The notes below the pieces were generated by a model. That model saw only the letters and a program-made list of their open reading frames with translations. It made no database searches and was not told the DNA's origin. From positions 186,001 to 250,000 of the forward strand of contig CAVQPS010000010.1 of NCBI GenBank assembly GCA_963714795.1: a stretch of DNA of 64,000 nt, written 5' to 3'. The first letter of the stretch is position 1. The number at the start of each line of letters is the position of its first letter. Of this stretch, positions 53,398-62,922 are shown piece after piece. Both the position numbers and the translations under genes were made by a program. Source of the stretch: DATIXJ01 sp963714795. GTDB lineage: Bacteria > Bacteroidota > Ignavibacteria > UBA10030 > SZUA-254.

Positions 53398-54081
53398 ATG
53401 CTTATGCAACGACATTTTGACCAGGAACTGGAAAGTTTAAAAACGACGCTGATTAAAATGGGAAGCATCGCGGAAGAATCGATGCGGCTTTCCGTTCGTT
53501 CGCTGCTCGATTACGACAGAAAATTGGCAGAGCAGATTATCGACAACGATGACCGTATCAATATGCTGGAAATCGATATCGATAATGCCATCGTGGATTT
53601 GCTTGCGCTGCAGCAGCCGGTTGCGATCGACCTGCGGCTGATTCTTGCCGCACAAAAAATCAATAATGATCTCGAACGCATCGGCGACCACGCGGTCAAC
53701 ATCGCACAATCTGCCATCCAGATGCTCACACTGGGATGCGGAACGGCATTTTCGGAATTGCCTGCCATGGGAACGCTCGCACAAACGATGCTAAGGGATG
53801 CGCTGGACGGTTTTATCCATAACGACCCCAAACTCGGCAACACGGTGTTAACACAGGATGATGTGATCGATGAAATGAACCGGAGGGTAGTCCAGGAAGT
53901 GATCCATCGGATGAAATCGGATCACAATACGATCGAATGCGGACTCGAAATGATCCGCGTCAGCAGGAATCTCGAACGCGTCGCCGACCTTGCAACCAAT
54001 ATCGCTGAGGAAGTGATCTTTATCGCACAGGCACGTGTCGTCAAACACCACGCGGAAGAGCAGAATTCCGGCCAGCAGTAA
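53398..54081 (+). CDS. phoU: Phosphate-specific transport system accessory protein PhoU
   Basis: A 227-residue all-helical protein made of two PhoU repeats: DNDDRINMLEIDIDNAIVDLLALQQPVA in the first and ITEDDVIDEMN-like TQDDVIDEMNRR in the second, followed by RVSRNLERVADLATNIAEEVIF, the metal-binding pattern. PhoU passes phosphate-transport status from PstB to the PhoR kinase. ATG at 53398 or 53404; no clear ribosome site. Convergent with the histidine kinase gene, 3 bp apart. Confidence 0.93.
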   Translation: MLMQRHFDQELESLKTTLIKMGSIAEESMRLSVRSLLDYDRKLAEQIIDNDDRINMLEIDIDNAIVDLLALQQPVAIDLRLILAAQKINNDLERIGDHAVNIAQSAIQMLTLGCGTAFSELPAMGTLAQTMLRDALDGFIHNDPKLGNTVLTQDDVIDEMNRRVVQEVIHRMKSDHNTIECGLEMIRVSRNLERVADLATNIAEEVIFIAQARVVKHHAEEQNSGQQ

Positions 54082-54084
54082 CGA

Positions 54085-55884
54085 TCACGCCTTGTTGATT
54101 GTAAATTTCATGATACTTCCTTTGCCGAGCTGGCTCTCGATCCAGATTTTTCCGCCGTGCGCTTCCACGATTTCCTTACAAATCCATAAGCCCAAACCGG
54201 CGCCTTTGATATCCCTCACCTCGTTGGAATTCACTCGCGAAAATTTCTTGAACAATTTATCGACCTGTTCGGAAGGAATGCCGATACCTTCATCCGAAAC
54301 GGAAACAAGAATTTTTTCCGGCGAATAATCTTCAACCGTGACGCAAACTTTCCCGCCCTTCGGAGAATATTTCACTGCATTGCTGACAAGATTCTGAACG
54401 ACCTGGCGCAATTTCGTCTGGTCGCCTTTAATAAATGCTACATTCGGATCAACGGAATACGTCATCTGATGACGGTTGGAAAATCTCACCATCGATATCG
54501 CATCCTGCACCAGTCGTTCGATATTCACGATCTTGAAGTAAAAACTCAATTGTCCCGATTCAATTTTCGTAATCGAAAGTGTGTCTTCGGCAAGCTGGTT
54601 AAGACGGTTTGCCTGATCGACGATAATCTGAAGATATTCTTTGACGCGCTGCAATCCCTGCACGGACTCGTTCTTCAACAAGGATTTTCCCGCCAGTATA
54701 ATACTGGAAAGCGGCGACCGGAAATCGTGTGACACGATACCGAGAAACTCCGATTTCATCTTATCCACCTCGGTCAGCTTCATATTCGTTTTGAGGACCT
54801 CGTCGTAGAGTTTCGCATTCTTAATGGCGATACCGAGATGATCGGAAAGCGTCTCCAGCACCATGATATCGGTATCATCGAATGCGTGAAGTTTGGTGTC
54901 TTCCACATTCAACACACCGGCAATTTCGTCGTCGATCGTTATGGGAATAGCCAGTTCTGATTTTGTATTGTGATATTCATAGATCATGTAGCGCGGATCC
55001 TGCGATACATCGTTACACAGAACAATTTCACCGTGCTCAATTACCCATCCGATTAGACCCTTGCCGATTTTCTGGCGATACCCGTGCGGAAGAAAATCGA
55101 TAAAGTTTCCGGCATGCGCCTCCAAAACCAGTTCCTGCTTATCCTCGGACAATAAAAACACCGTCACATCGAAATAATTGAAGTTCTTCTGAATAGAAGA
55201 CGCAGCGGCGTTCAATAATTCATCCAGCTGGAGCGTCGATGTCAACTGACTGGTCACTTCATTGAGCAGTTCGATTTGCGCAACGTGCTTCCGGGTGTTT
55301 TCCAGAATCGCTTCATTGGTGAGAGCGGATGAAAGAACGAGACTTAACATCTGCGCGATCACCGCATCGTCTTCCGTGAATGCGGAAGATTTGATGGAAG
55401 CGAACGCAAGGGCACCGATTGTTTCACCGCCGGCTTTCATCGGAACAATCAATTGCGATTTAATTCCCAGGTCCTGGAATTTTCCTTCCAGTGCATAACT
55501 AAAGACCGGCCCCGCTTCAATCTCGTCAAAAATAGTCGCCTGATTTCTCATCGACCATCCGAGCATTCCTTCATCGATACTGAAATGTTTATGATTGAGA
55601 TCGGTCGCATCTGCCACCGGTGAGAGGGTATTGATAATGTAATGGGAGCGGGTTCGGTTAATGGTTCCCATCAGACAAATTTCATAATCGAACAGCCATT
55701 TTACTTCCAAGCGGATGATTTGTAAAATATCCTCACGCGTGTGTGCCGAATAAATCCGTGTAACAATTGACTGCATCGCTCCTAACCTGCGGGAAATCGC
55801 GGAATCCCTGCCGGCCTGATCTTTCAATTTCTCCGCGCCGCTTTCCTGCTCTGCGTTTTTTATCATCGTTGGTTTTGTACTCAC
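54085..55884 (-). CDS. Soluble GAF-GAF histidine kinase
   Basis: A 599-residue kinase without membrane segments. Two GAF domains (about residues 45-185 and 215-350; SQLIVPMKAGGETIGALAF and SELAIPITIDDEIAGVLNVE are their final strands) precede HisKA, with the phospho-acceptor His in GIVSHDFRSPL. The HATPase domain has QNLVSNAVKYSPKGG, VSDEGIGIPSEQVDKLFKKF and GAGLGLWICKEIVEAHGG. GAF domains bind small ligands or chromophores, but no chromophore-type Cys stands out. No response regulator is adjacent. It ends 3 bp from phoU on the opposite strand; a phosphate role is not implied by this alone. Confidence 0.9.
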   Translation of the reverse strand: MSTKPTMIKNAEQESGAEKLKDQAGRDSAISRRLGAMQSIVTRIYSAHTREDILQIIRLEVKWLFDYEICLMGTINRTRSHYIINTLSPVADATDLNHKHFSIDEGMLGWSMRNQATIFDEIEAGPVFSYALEGKFQDLGIKSQLIVPMKAGGETIGALAFASIKSSAFTEDDAVIAQMLSLVLSSALTNEAILENTRKHVAQIELLNEVTSQLTSTLQLDELLNAAASSIQKNFNYFDVTVFLLSEDKQELVLEAHAGNFIDFLPHGYRQKIGKGLIGWVIEHGEIVLCNDVSQDPRYMIYEYHNTKSELAIPITIDDEIAGVLNVEDTKLHAFDDTDIMVLETLSDHLGIAIKNAKLYDEVLKTNMKLTEVDKMKSEFLGIVSHDFRSPLSSIILAGKSLLKNESVQGLQRVKEYLQIIVDQANRLNQLAEDTLSITKIESGQLSFYFKIVNIERLVQDAISMVRFSNRHQMTYSVDPNVAFIKGDQTKLRQVVQNLVSNAVKYSPKGGKVCVTVEDYSPEKILVSVSDEGIGIPSEQVDKLFKKFSRVNSNEVRDIKGAGLGLWICKEIVEAHGGKIWIESQLGKGSIMKFTINKA

Positions 55885-55903
55885 ATATCCCTCGACTGTA
55901 ATG

Positions 55904-56911
55904 TCATTTTATTTTTCGTACAACTTCACCGATTATCCGCGGAACTTCTTTTTCCGTTTGCAAAAGATTCATGATACCCGTAACGGCCTTTTTGGCGACA
56001 ATAATCACCAATCCGATACCCAAATTGCATGCACGGCGCATATCGTCTTCCGCAACGTTGCCGCTCTTCTGAATCAATTGAAAAATAGCCGGACGTTCCC
56101 ATCCTTTCCAGTTGATTTTCAAAGAACAATTGGATGGAATCACCCGGTTCGTGTTCCCGACAATTCCACCACCGGTAATGTGTGCGAAACCGTGTACGTC
56201 TGCAGAAGCGCTCACTGCCAATATCGTTTTCAAATACGAACGATGCACTGTCAGAAGCGCATCGCCAAGCCGCATACCCAATTCGTCGACAAAATCATCC
56301 ACTTCGAATTTTTCCAGCAATACCGACCGGGCAAGAGAGTAACCGTTTGTGTGTAAACCTGTCGACGGCAGACCGATCAGAATATCGCCGGCTTTCACAT
56401 TGCGTCCGTCAAATATTTTTTTCTTTTCCGCCACACCGACAATCATTCCTGCAATATCATATTCATTGTCGCGGTAGAAGCCCGGCATTTCCGCCGTTTC
56501 TCCGCCGACAAGCGAACATCCGTTTTCCAGACAGGCTTTCACCATGCCGCTCACAACCTCTTCCGCAACTTGCGGAAGAAGCTTTCCGGTCGCGAAGTAA
56601 TCTAAAAAGAATAGCGGCCGCGCACCGCAGACCGCTATATCGTTCACACAATGATTTACTAAATCTTCGCCGATGGTGTCATGCTTTTCCATCAGAAAGG
56701 CAATTTTTAACTTTGTACCGACTCCATCAACGCTGGAGACAAGAACAGGTTCCCGGATTCCGCTAAAACTCGCATTGTAAAAAGCGCCAAACGCACCGAT
56801 ATCAGTCAGGACCGACTTGGAGAATGTCGACCGCACTTTTTCTTTGATGCGGCTGACAAATTCGTCCCCTGCCTGAATATCAACTCCCGCCAGAGCATAT
56901 GTTTTCGCCAA
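55904..56911 (-). CDS. purM: Phosphoribosylformylglycinamidine cyclo-ligase (AIR synthetase)
   Basis: A 335-residue purine-synthesis enzyme that closes the imidazole ring of AIR using ATP. Typical segments are YALAGVDIQAGDEFVSRIKE, VSSVDGVGTKLKIAF, HCVNDIAVCGARPLFFLDYF, LVGGETAEMPGFYRDNEYD and HITGGGIVGNTNRV. Length and order are normal for PurM. It lies 19 bp upstream of the GAF kinase gene on the minus strand, so the two may be co-transcribed, without an obvious functional link. Confidence 0.94.
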   Translation of the reverse strand: MAKTYALAGVDIQAGDEFVSRIKEKVRSTFSKSVLTDIGAFGAFYNASFSGIREPVLVSSVDGVGTKLKIAFLMEKHDTIGEDLVNHCVNDIAVCGARPLFFLDYFATGKLLPQVAEEVVSGMVKACLENGCSLVGGETAEMPGFYRDNEYDIAGMIVGVAEKKKIFDGRNVKAGDILIGLPSTGLHTNGYSLARSVLLEKFEVDDFVDELGMRLGDALLTVHRSYLKTILAVSASADVHGFAHITGGGIVGNTNRVIPSNCSLKINWKGWERPAIFQLIQKSGNVAEDDMRRACNLGIGLVIIVAKKAVTGIMNLLQTEKEVPRIIGEVVRKIK

Positions 56912-57019
56912 ATCGCTTCCGACGTTGTGGTAGTGAATTAAGTGATTTGAATATACATATATTTAGCAACAAAAAGCAATGAATTCGCATTTTCCTGTGC
57001 TAAATCGCACATATTGTTT

Positions 57020-57050
57020 TTGCTTAAATCTCTCGTTTTGAGTATATTTG
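57020..57050 (+). promoter_or_regulatory. Bacteroidota-type promoter overlapping the FAH-family gene start
   Basis: TTG (57020-57022), a 20-base spacer and a perfect TAnnTTTG -7 element, TATATTTG (57043-57050). A start site 5-8 bases downstream would fall on or within a base or two of the ATG at 57057, leaving no room for a ribosome site. Confidence 0.6.
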
Positions 57051-57056
57051 TTGATT

Positions 57057-57719
57057 ATGAAATCGATACGGCTTCAAGGATCTGATAAATATATCGAAGT
57101 AAGAAAGATTTTCTGCCTCGGTAAGAATTATGCGGAACATGCAAAAGAGATGCATTCGGAAGTTCCGACAACCCCGATCGTCTTCCTGAAACCTTCAACT
57201 GCAATTCTCACTCATGGCGAAGATATTGTCATACCGAAAATTTCGCATGAACCTCATCATGAAGTTGAACTGATCGTTGCAATCGGCCGTGAAGGAAAAA
57301 ACATTACCGCAACTCATGCCTACGATTATGTGTTGGGTTACGGCATCGGACTCGATATGACGTTGAGAGACGTCCAAAATGAAGCAAAACGAAAAGGTAA
57401 TCCATGGACGGTTGCGAAAGGTTTTGATACGTCCGCACCTGTTTCGGATATCATTCCAAAATCAAATATTCCGGACCCGCATAAACTTACTATCCAATGT
57501 TCGGTGAATTCCACCGTTCGGCAGCAAGGATCGACCGGCAATATGATATTTTCTGTTCCCGCAATCATTGAATATATTTCTTCTCTCTTCACACTGGAAC
57601 CGGGCGATGTAATTTTCACCGGAACTCCGGAAGGCGTCGGACCGGTGCATGACGGTGACCGCATTGTTGCGGAACTTGTCGGACACATCTCCATTGCCCA
57701 CACCATTCGGACCGCATAA
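57057..57719 (+). CDS. Fumarylacetoacetate hydrolase (FAH) family protein
   Basis: A 220-residue single-domain FAH protein (acylpyruvase / 2-keto-4-pentenoate hydratase type). It has KIFCLGKNYAEHAKEM near the start, the metal ligands in HHEVELIVAIGREGKNI, LGYGIGLDMTLRDVQ and the FTGTPEGVGPVHDGD signature at the C-terminus. Such enzymes hydrolyse acylpyruvates or decarboxylate oxaloacetate; the exact substrate is open. The ATG at 57057 fits the family start; upstream TTG codons belong to the promoter. The next gene follows by 6 bp. Confidence 0.9.
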   Translation: MKSIRLQGSDKYIEVRKIFCLGKNYAEHAKEMHSEVPTTPIVFLKPSTAILTHGEDIVIPKISHEPHHEVELIVAIGREGKNITATHAYDYVLGYGIGLDMTLRDVQNEAKRKGNPWTVAKGFDTSAPVSDIIPKSNIPDPHKLTIQCSVNSTVRQQGSTGNMIFSVPAIIEYISSLFTLEPGDVIFTGTPEGVGPVHDGDRIVAELVGHISIAHTIRTA

Positions 57720-57725
57720 CAGAGC

Positions 57726-60020
57726 ATGAAAAATATCCGCCCGTTTGTTTTTCCCGGTATCGCTATTATCATTCTCCTGATTGCTCCTTTTTCTGCTTCT
57801 CTGACCGGCAATTCCGATCATCGCGATGCAGATGCATTTTCGAATCCATCACCTCGTTTTGATTCAGTCCACATTCCGCAACAGCAATATATCTGGCCCA
57901 CCGATGCAAGTCGCCGGGTGACATCTTCATTTGCCGAATATAGAACGACTCACTTTCACGGCGGCATCGACATCAGCACGAATGGCGTCAAAGGATACAA
58001 CGTGGTGGCTGTGCGCGATGGTTACGTGTATAAAGTCCGGATCACACCGAACGGTTACGGCAAAATGTTGTTCATCAAGCACGATGACGGATACATCAGC
58101 GTTTATGCTCATCTTGAGGGATTCAATGATGAGATCACGAAAGTCGTTCGGGCGGAACAATACCGCAGAGGAACGTATGCCATCGATTTACTTTTCGATA
58201 AATCCGCTGTGCCGGTCAAGCAGGGAGATGTCGTGGCATATTCAGGAGATTCGGGATTCGGCCCTCCCCATTTGCACTTCGAAATCCGCGACGAAAATCT
58301 TAATCCCGTCAATCCTATGCTCTTCAAGTCGTATAAAGTCGTCGACGACATCCCGCCGTTCATCCGGCGCGTGATGATCGCACCGTTAACGTATAATTCC
58401 ACAATCGACAACAATACGCAACCGAAATTCCTCAGCCGGTTTCCGCGTCAGAAACATCTGTTGAGCATACCGCAAACATTCCGTTTGCACGGGCGTATCG
58501 GCTTTGCCGTCGACGCGGAAGACCGTTCGGATGGAATGTGGAACAATACCGGCATTCATCGGATGGAGATGTTCATCGATGATAGTCTTGCATTTGCCAT
58601 GGAATTAGACCATGTGCCTGCCGACGAAACGAAACAAATCGATCTTGCATACGATTATCCGGCGATCGCGCATGGGCACGGGAAATTCCAAAAATTATAT
58701 GTCGATACTGGCAATGAACTTCCGTTCTATTTTGGAAAACCGGCCGGCACCGGCGTTATCAATACCGAACAGTTGTCGGAAGGAACTCATGCATACCGCA
58801 TACTCTGTTATGATATCAACGGCAATCACGTAGAATTGCACGGCTCGTTCCTCGCGAATCATAAACCGGAGCTGGTCATTCATCATGTCGACAACGAGAA
58901 CATCATTGTCGGTGGCACCGATTTATCGTCGATCGTGAAATGTTATGTGTATGGCAAGCGTGCATTCCAGTCGACGTGGACTCAGCATACGCTCGTCAAT
59001 AATAAATTCGAACTGAACGGATCGGAGATCACACTTCCCGTCGCGGCAACTCCGTACGACGTCGTCAAAATTATAGCGGAAACAAAATGGGGATCGCAGT
59101 CATCACCGTTATTTTATTTTGTGAAGAAACCGTTGGGTCCGGCGCGCGATGTTCATATCGACAATGAAATATTCAACGATCATGTCAAATTTACGGTGAC
59201 GACTCCGGGAGTGTTCACGGAAACACCGTTACTTTCCGTGAAAGAAGGAAACACATCTCATCCTGTTCTTCTTGAAGCGATCGATGTGAACAAATATACC
59301 GGTTCGTATATGCCGTCGAATTTCAACATGGAAGATTGTCCCGTCGAGGTTACGGCAGAAGTGAACGGCAAACCGGCTTCGGCTCACAGTGAAATTCCGA
59401 TGTGCATCATTCCGGCAACGAAAGCAGGGAATTTTTCCATCAACAACAATCTTATCATTTCGTACGATTCCGGAGCGGTGTATCAACCACTTTGCCTGCA
59501 GATTAATTCTGAAAACGAACATCGCACAACCGTTTATACGCTCGAGCCGGACGACGTTTTGCTGGACGGCGGCATCACCGTGTCATTGCCGGTTCCGCAA
59601 GACATTGAGCAACACAAATACGGACTCTATTTCCGCGGCAACGCCGGCTGGGTATTCCAAACTGCACGTCCGGACAGCAACCGCAAAACGTTTTCCACAA
59701 CATTACGGCGAATGCTCGGCGAAGTCGCTGTTCTTTCCGACGATGCTCCCCCGACGTTCGGAAGAGCACGCATAACCACGCGCAGGAGCCGGTTGTATGT
59801 TTCATTTCGGTATTTTGATAACCTTTCGGGAGTTGACCCCGACGAAATAAAAATGTACCTTGATGGTACGCTCGTCATTCCGGAAATCGACGGAGAACAT
59901 CGTCTGGTATCATATCAGGGCGAAGAATCTCTCAATAAAGGGAAACATCTTCTTCGTATCGTCATGAAAGACCGCGCCGGAAATGCCGGAGAGCTTTCTC
60001 GCTCGTTGACCGTGCGATAA
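57726..60020 (+). CDS. Exported M23-family metallopeptidase
   Basis: A 764-residue protein with an N-terminal signal or anchor (MKNIRPFVFPGIAIIILLIA). The LytM/M23 domain (about residues 55-205) has the zinc ligands in HFHGGIDIS and in PPHLHFEIRD. The 550 residues after it are beta-rich, with Ig-like stretches such as FRYFDNLSGVDPDEIKMYLDG near the end. M23 enzymes cut peptide cross-links in peptidoglycan or other glycine-rich peptides. The long C-terminal region is unusual for cell-wall hydrolases but is seen in Bacteroidota. It shares an operon with the FAH gene; valS follows 41 bp later. Confidence 0.86.
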   Translation: MKNIRPFVFPGIAIIILLIAPFSASLTGNSDHRDADAFSNPSPRFDSVHIPQQQYIWPTDASRRVTSSFAEYRTTHFHGGIDISTNGVKGYNVVAVRDGYVYKVRITPNGYGKMLFIKHDDGYISVYAHLEGFNDEITKVVRAEQYRRGTYAIDLLFDKSAVPVKQGDVVAYSGDSGFGPPHLHFEIRDENLNPVNPMLFKSYKVVDDIPPFIRRVMIAPLTYNSTIDNNTQPKFLSRFPRQKHLLSIPQTFRLHGRIGFAVDAEDRSDGMWNNTGIHRMEMFIDDSLAFAMELDHVPADETKQIDLAYDYPAIAHGHGKFQKLYVDTGNELPFYFGKPAGTGVINTEQLSEGTHAYRILCYDINGNHVELHGSFLANHKPELVIHHVDNENIIVGGTDLSSIVKCYVYGKRAFQSTWTQHTLVNNKFELNGSEITLPVAATPYDVVKIIAETKWGSQSSPLFYFVKKPLGPARDVHIDNEIFNDHVKFTVTTPGVFTETPLLSVKEGNTSHPVLLEAIDVNKYTGSYMPSNFNMEDCPVEVTAEVNGKPASAHSEIPMCIIPATKAGNFSINNNLIISYDSGAVYQPLCLQINSENEHRTTVYTLEPDDVLLDGGITVSLPVPQDIEQHKYGLYFRGNAGWVFQTARPDSNRKTFSTTLRRMLGEVAVLSDDAPPTFGRARITTRRSRLYVSFRYFDNLSGVDPDEIKMYLDGTLVIPEIDGEHRLVSYQGEESLNKGKHLLRIVMKDRAGNAGELSRSLTVR

Positions 60021-60061
60021 AAAATCTTCTCATCATCTGTTGTCATTCAACGTTCTGTATT

Positions 60062-62806
60062 ATGTCCGAACTTTCAAAAGCATATATTCCGAAAGAAGCC
60101 GAAGCAACATGGTATCCGTTCTGGGAACAGCACGGAATGTTTCATGCATCGGTTCACAACGATAAAAAACCGTATACTGTCGTCATTCCCCCGCCGAATA
60201 TCACCGGCGTCCTGCATATGGGGCACGTGCTGAACAATACGATTCAGGATATTCTCGTCCGGTGGCGGCGCATGCAGGGCTACGAAACATTGTGGATGCC
60301 CGGAACCGATCACGCCGGCATCGCAACACAACATGTCGTCGAAAAATCGTTGATGAAAGAAGGGAAAAACCGTCACGACGTCGGCCGCGAAGAATTCATC
60401 AAGCGTGTTTGGACTTGGAAAGAACAGTACGGCGGCACGATCATCAAACAATTGCGCACGCTCGGCAGTTCGTGCGATTGGGAACGCGAGCGGTTCACGA
60501 TGGACGAAGGATTATCATCCGCCGTTCAGGAAATGTTTGTCCGTTGGTTTGAAAAAGGACTGATTTACCGTGGCAAATATATTGTCAACTGGTGCCCGAA
60601 AGATCACACCGCACTCAGCGATGATGAGGTCAATTACAGCGAACACAATACTCATCTCTGGTACATCAAATATCCGATAAACGATCTTCAGGAATATGCA
60701 ATCGTTGCGACGACGCGCCCGGAGACGATGCTCGGCGATACTGCCATTGCTGTTCATCCGAATGATGAACGATATAAACATCTCATCGGACGGACTGCAA
60801 CTGTTCCTCTCGCCGGTCGCGAAATTCCGATCATCGCGGATGAGTTTGTCGATCCGTCGTTCGGTACCGGTATGGTAAAAGTAACACCGGCTCACGATCC
60901 GAACGATTACTGGATCGGCCAGCGGCACAATGCAAACATCGGACAACGGCATCAGATGGCATTCATCAATATTCTCGATATTTCCGCGCGGCTTAATGAA
61001 AATGTTCCAAAGAAATATCAGGGCATGGATCATCTTGATGCGCGAAAAGCGGTCGTCAGAGATCTCGAAGCATCAGGATTTCTTCTGAAGACGGAACCGT
61101 ACGTCAATAATGTGGGACATTGTTACCGCTGCGACACGATCGTCCAGCCGTATCTTTCCGATCAATGGTTCGTGAAGATGAAACCGCTCGCCGAACAGGC
61201 ATTGAAAGTCGTTCTCGACGGCAATATCCGTTTTCATCCCGACCGCTGGACAAAAACATACGAGCACTGGATGACGAACATCCGCGACTGGTGCATCTCG
61301 CGGCAATTGTGGTGGGGACACCGCATTCCGGTCTGGTATTGTACGAATGCATCCACGACCAAAATCGAATGCAAACAGCCGATCGTTTCCAAAACGGCAC
61401 CAGCGAAATGCCCGCACTGCAACTCGACACAATTACGTCAGGATGATGACGTTCTCGACACATGGTTTTCATCGATGCTTTGGCCATTTTCAACACTCGG
61501 CTGGCCGAAAGATAATCCCGACCTGCGATATTTTTATCCGACCGATACGCTCGTCACCGCACCCGATATTATTTTCTTCTGGGTTGCAAGAATGATCATT
61601 GCCGGACTCGACGTCATGGGCGATGTGCCGTTGCCCGACGGCTCGAAGCGTACGCGTGTCGAAGATAAAATTCCTTACAAAGACGTTTACTTCACAAGCA
61701 TTCTTCGTGACGGCAAAGGAAGGAAGATGAGCAAGTCACTTGGCAACTCTCCCGACCCGCTCGACGTGATTGCTGAATTCGGTGCCGACGCGCTCCGCTT
61801 CACGATCGTCTATCTCGCGCCGCTTGGTCAGGATGTATTGTATGAGAATGAAAAATGTGAGCTTGGAAGAAATTTTGCAAATAAAATCTGGAATGCCGGT
61901 CGTTTTTTGTTGATGAATAAAGAACAACTCGGAATGCAAACCTCGACTTCCGATATTTCCGATCTTCATCTCGATCTTGCCGACCGATGGATTCTTTCGC
62001 GGCTTCATTCTACTATCGATGAAATGAACAATGCGCTGGAAGAATTCGAGATCAATCAGGCAACGAAAATATTGTACGAATTCATCTGGCACGACTTCTG
62101 CGATTGGTATGTCGAGATGATCAAAGGCAGATTGTACGGTGATGAACCGACCGAAGTGAAACAGATCGTGCTCAACCGCGCTATTGCCGTTTTCGATCAG
62201 GCATTGCGGATGCTGCATCCGGTGATGCCGTTTGTCACCGAAGAATTATGGCAGCACCTTGCCGAACGAAAGCCGGACGCATCGATCATGGTTTCGCCAT
62301 TCCCGGTGACCGATAAAAAATGGATCGACAAAAATACCGAAATGGAAATGACTTTCGTGCAGAATACGATTAACAGCATCCGAAATATCCGCGGCGAACT
62401 TTCGGTGCCACCGTCGAAAGAAATCGAGATCATCGTCAGTTTTCCGGATCATAAAAAAGAAGAGATCATCAAGAAATATCAGAATTATTTCCAGCGGCTT
62501 GCACGCGTTGTCAAAATCGAACAATTGAAGAACGGTGCGAAACCGAAGCAAGCCGCAAGCGCCGTCGTCGATGGCGGCGAAGTGTTCATCCCGCTCGAAG
62601 GATTGATCGATCTGAATGCCGAACGCGAACGCATTCAGAAAGAACTCACGCGCGTGCAGGGAATGTTCGACAGCATCAACCGGAAACTTGCCAACGAAAG
62701 TTTCGTGAGCAAAGCCCCGAAAGATGTGGTCGACAAAGAGCGTGAAAAGCTCGAACATTTCCGTGCAAATATGGATAAGCTTCAGAAAAATCTTGATCGG
62801 TTATGA
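60062..62806 (+). CDS. valS: Valyl-tRNA synthetase
   Basis: A 914-residue class I synthetase charging tRNA-Val. The HIGH motif is ITGVLHMGHVLNN, the KMSKS motif is GRKMSKSLGNSPDPLDVI, the CP1 editing domain has TTRPETMLGDTAIAVHP, and the ValS C-terminal coiled coil runs from LNAERERIQKELTRVQ to the end. ValS-specific features (coiled-coil tail, TGVLHMGH) separate it from IleS and LeuS. Its stop codon overlaps the ATG of the following gene remnant (TTATGA). Confidence 0.96.
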   Translation: MSELSKAYIPKEAEATWYPFWEQHGMFHASVHNDKKPYTVVIPPPNITGVLHMGHVLNNTIQDILVRWRRMQGYETLWMPGTDHAGIATQHVVEKSLMKEGKNRHDVGREEFIKRVWTWKEQYGGTIIKQLRTLGSSCDWERERFTMDEGLSSAVQEMFVRWFEKGLIYRGKYIVNWCPKDHTALSDDEVNYSEHNTHLWYIKYPINDLQEYAIVATTRPETMLGDTAIAVHPNDERYKHLIGRTATVPLAGREIPIIADEFVDPSFGTGMVKVTPAHDPNDYWIGQRHNANIGQRHQMAFINILDISARLNENVPKKYQGMDHLDARKAVVRDLEASGFLLKTEPYVNNVGHCYRCDTIVQPYLSDQWFVKMKPLAEQALKVVLDGNIRFHPDRWTKTYEHWMTNIRDWCISRQLWWGHRIPVWYCTNASTTKIECKQPIVSKTAPAKCPHCNSTQLRQDDDVLDTWFSSMLWPFSTLGWPKDNPDLRYFYPTDTLVTAPDIIFFWVARMIIAGLDVMGDVPLPDGSKRTRVEDKIPYKDVYFTSILRDGKGRKMSKSLGNSPDPLDVIAEFGADALRFTIVYLAPLGQDVLYENEKCELGRNFANKIWNAGRFLLMNKEQLGMQTSTSDISDLHLDLADRWILSRLHSTIDEMNNALEEFEINQATKILYEFIWHDFCDWYVEMIKGRLYGDEPTEVKQIVLNRAIAVFDQALRMLHPVMPFVTEELWQHLAERKPDASIMVSPFPVTDKKWIDKNTEMEMTFVQNTINSIRNIRGELSVPPSKEIEIIVSFPDHKKEEIIKKYQNYFQRLARVVKIEQLKNGAKPKQAASAVVDGGEVFIPLEGLIDLNAERERIQKELTRVQGMFDSINRKLANESFVSKAPKDVVDKEREKLEHFRANMDKLQKNLDRL

Positions 62807-62913
62807 AGAAGCTGAATGTTGCAGATTACCTTGGCATCTTTTTCTTTCCTACAGGTATCCGAGTGTTACACACTCGGATACCAGGTGCGTCCGACAGTCC
62901 AACTGTCGGATAA
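62803..62913 (+). pseudogene. 5' remnant of a paralogue of the next gene
   Basis: The first 13 codons read MKKLNVADYLGIF, identical in protein to the start of the gene at 62923, but four codons differ only in the third base (CTG/CTC, AAT/AAC, GTT/GTC, CTT/CTC). After residue 15 the similarity stops and the frame runs through two hairpins to a stop at 62911. This looks like the remaining 5' end of an old tandem duplicate. Confidence 0.65.
62854..62910. repeat. Two tandem perfect hairpins
   Basis: Hairpin 1: 13-bp arms GGTATCCGAGTGT (62854-62866) and its complement (62870-62882), loop TAC. Hairpin 2: 9-bp arms TCCGACAGT (62890-62898) and its complement (62902-62910), loop CCA. No T-run follows, so they are not ordinary terminators. 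The tandem layout recalls REP/BIME-like elements. Confidence 0.75.
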
Positions 62914-62922
62914 CGGAGAGTT

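Noticed and set aside
54085..55884. Assigning the GAF histidine kinase to the Pho system because it abuts phoU.
   Set aside because: It is on the opposite strand, has no PHO-box-like array and shares a run with purM, so adjacency alone is weak evidence.
62854..62910. The hairpin pair as a valS terminator.
   Set aside because: Neither stem is followed by a T-run; the inter-hairpin and downstream sequence is G/C-rich.
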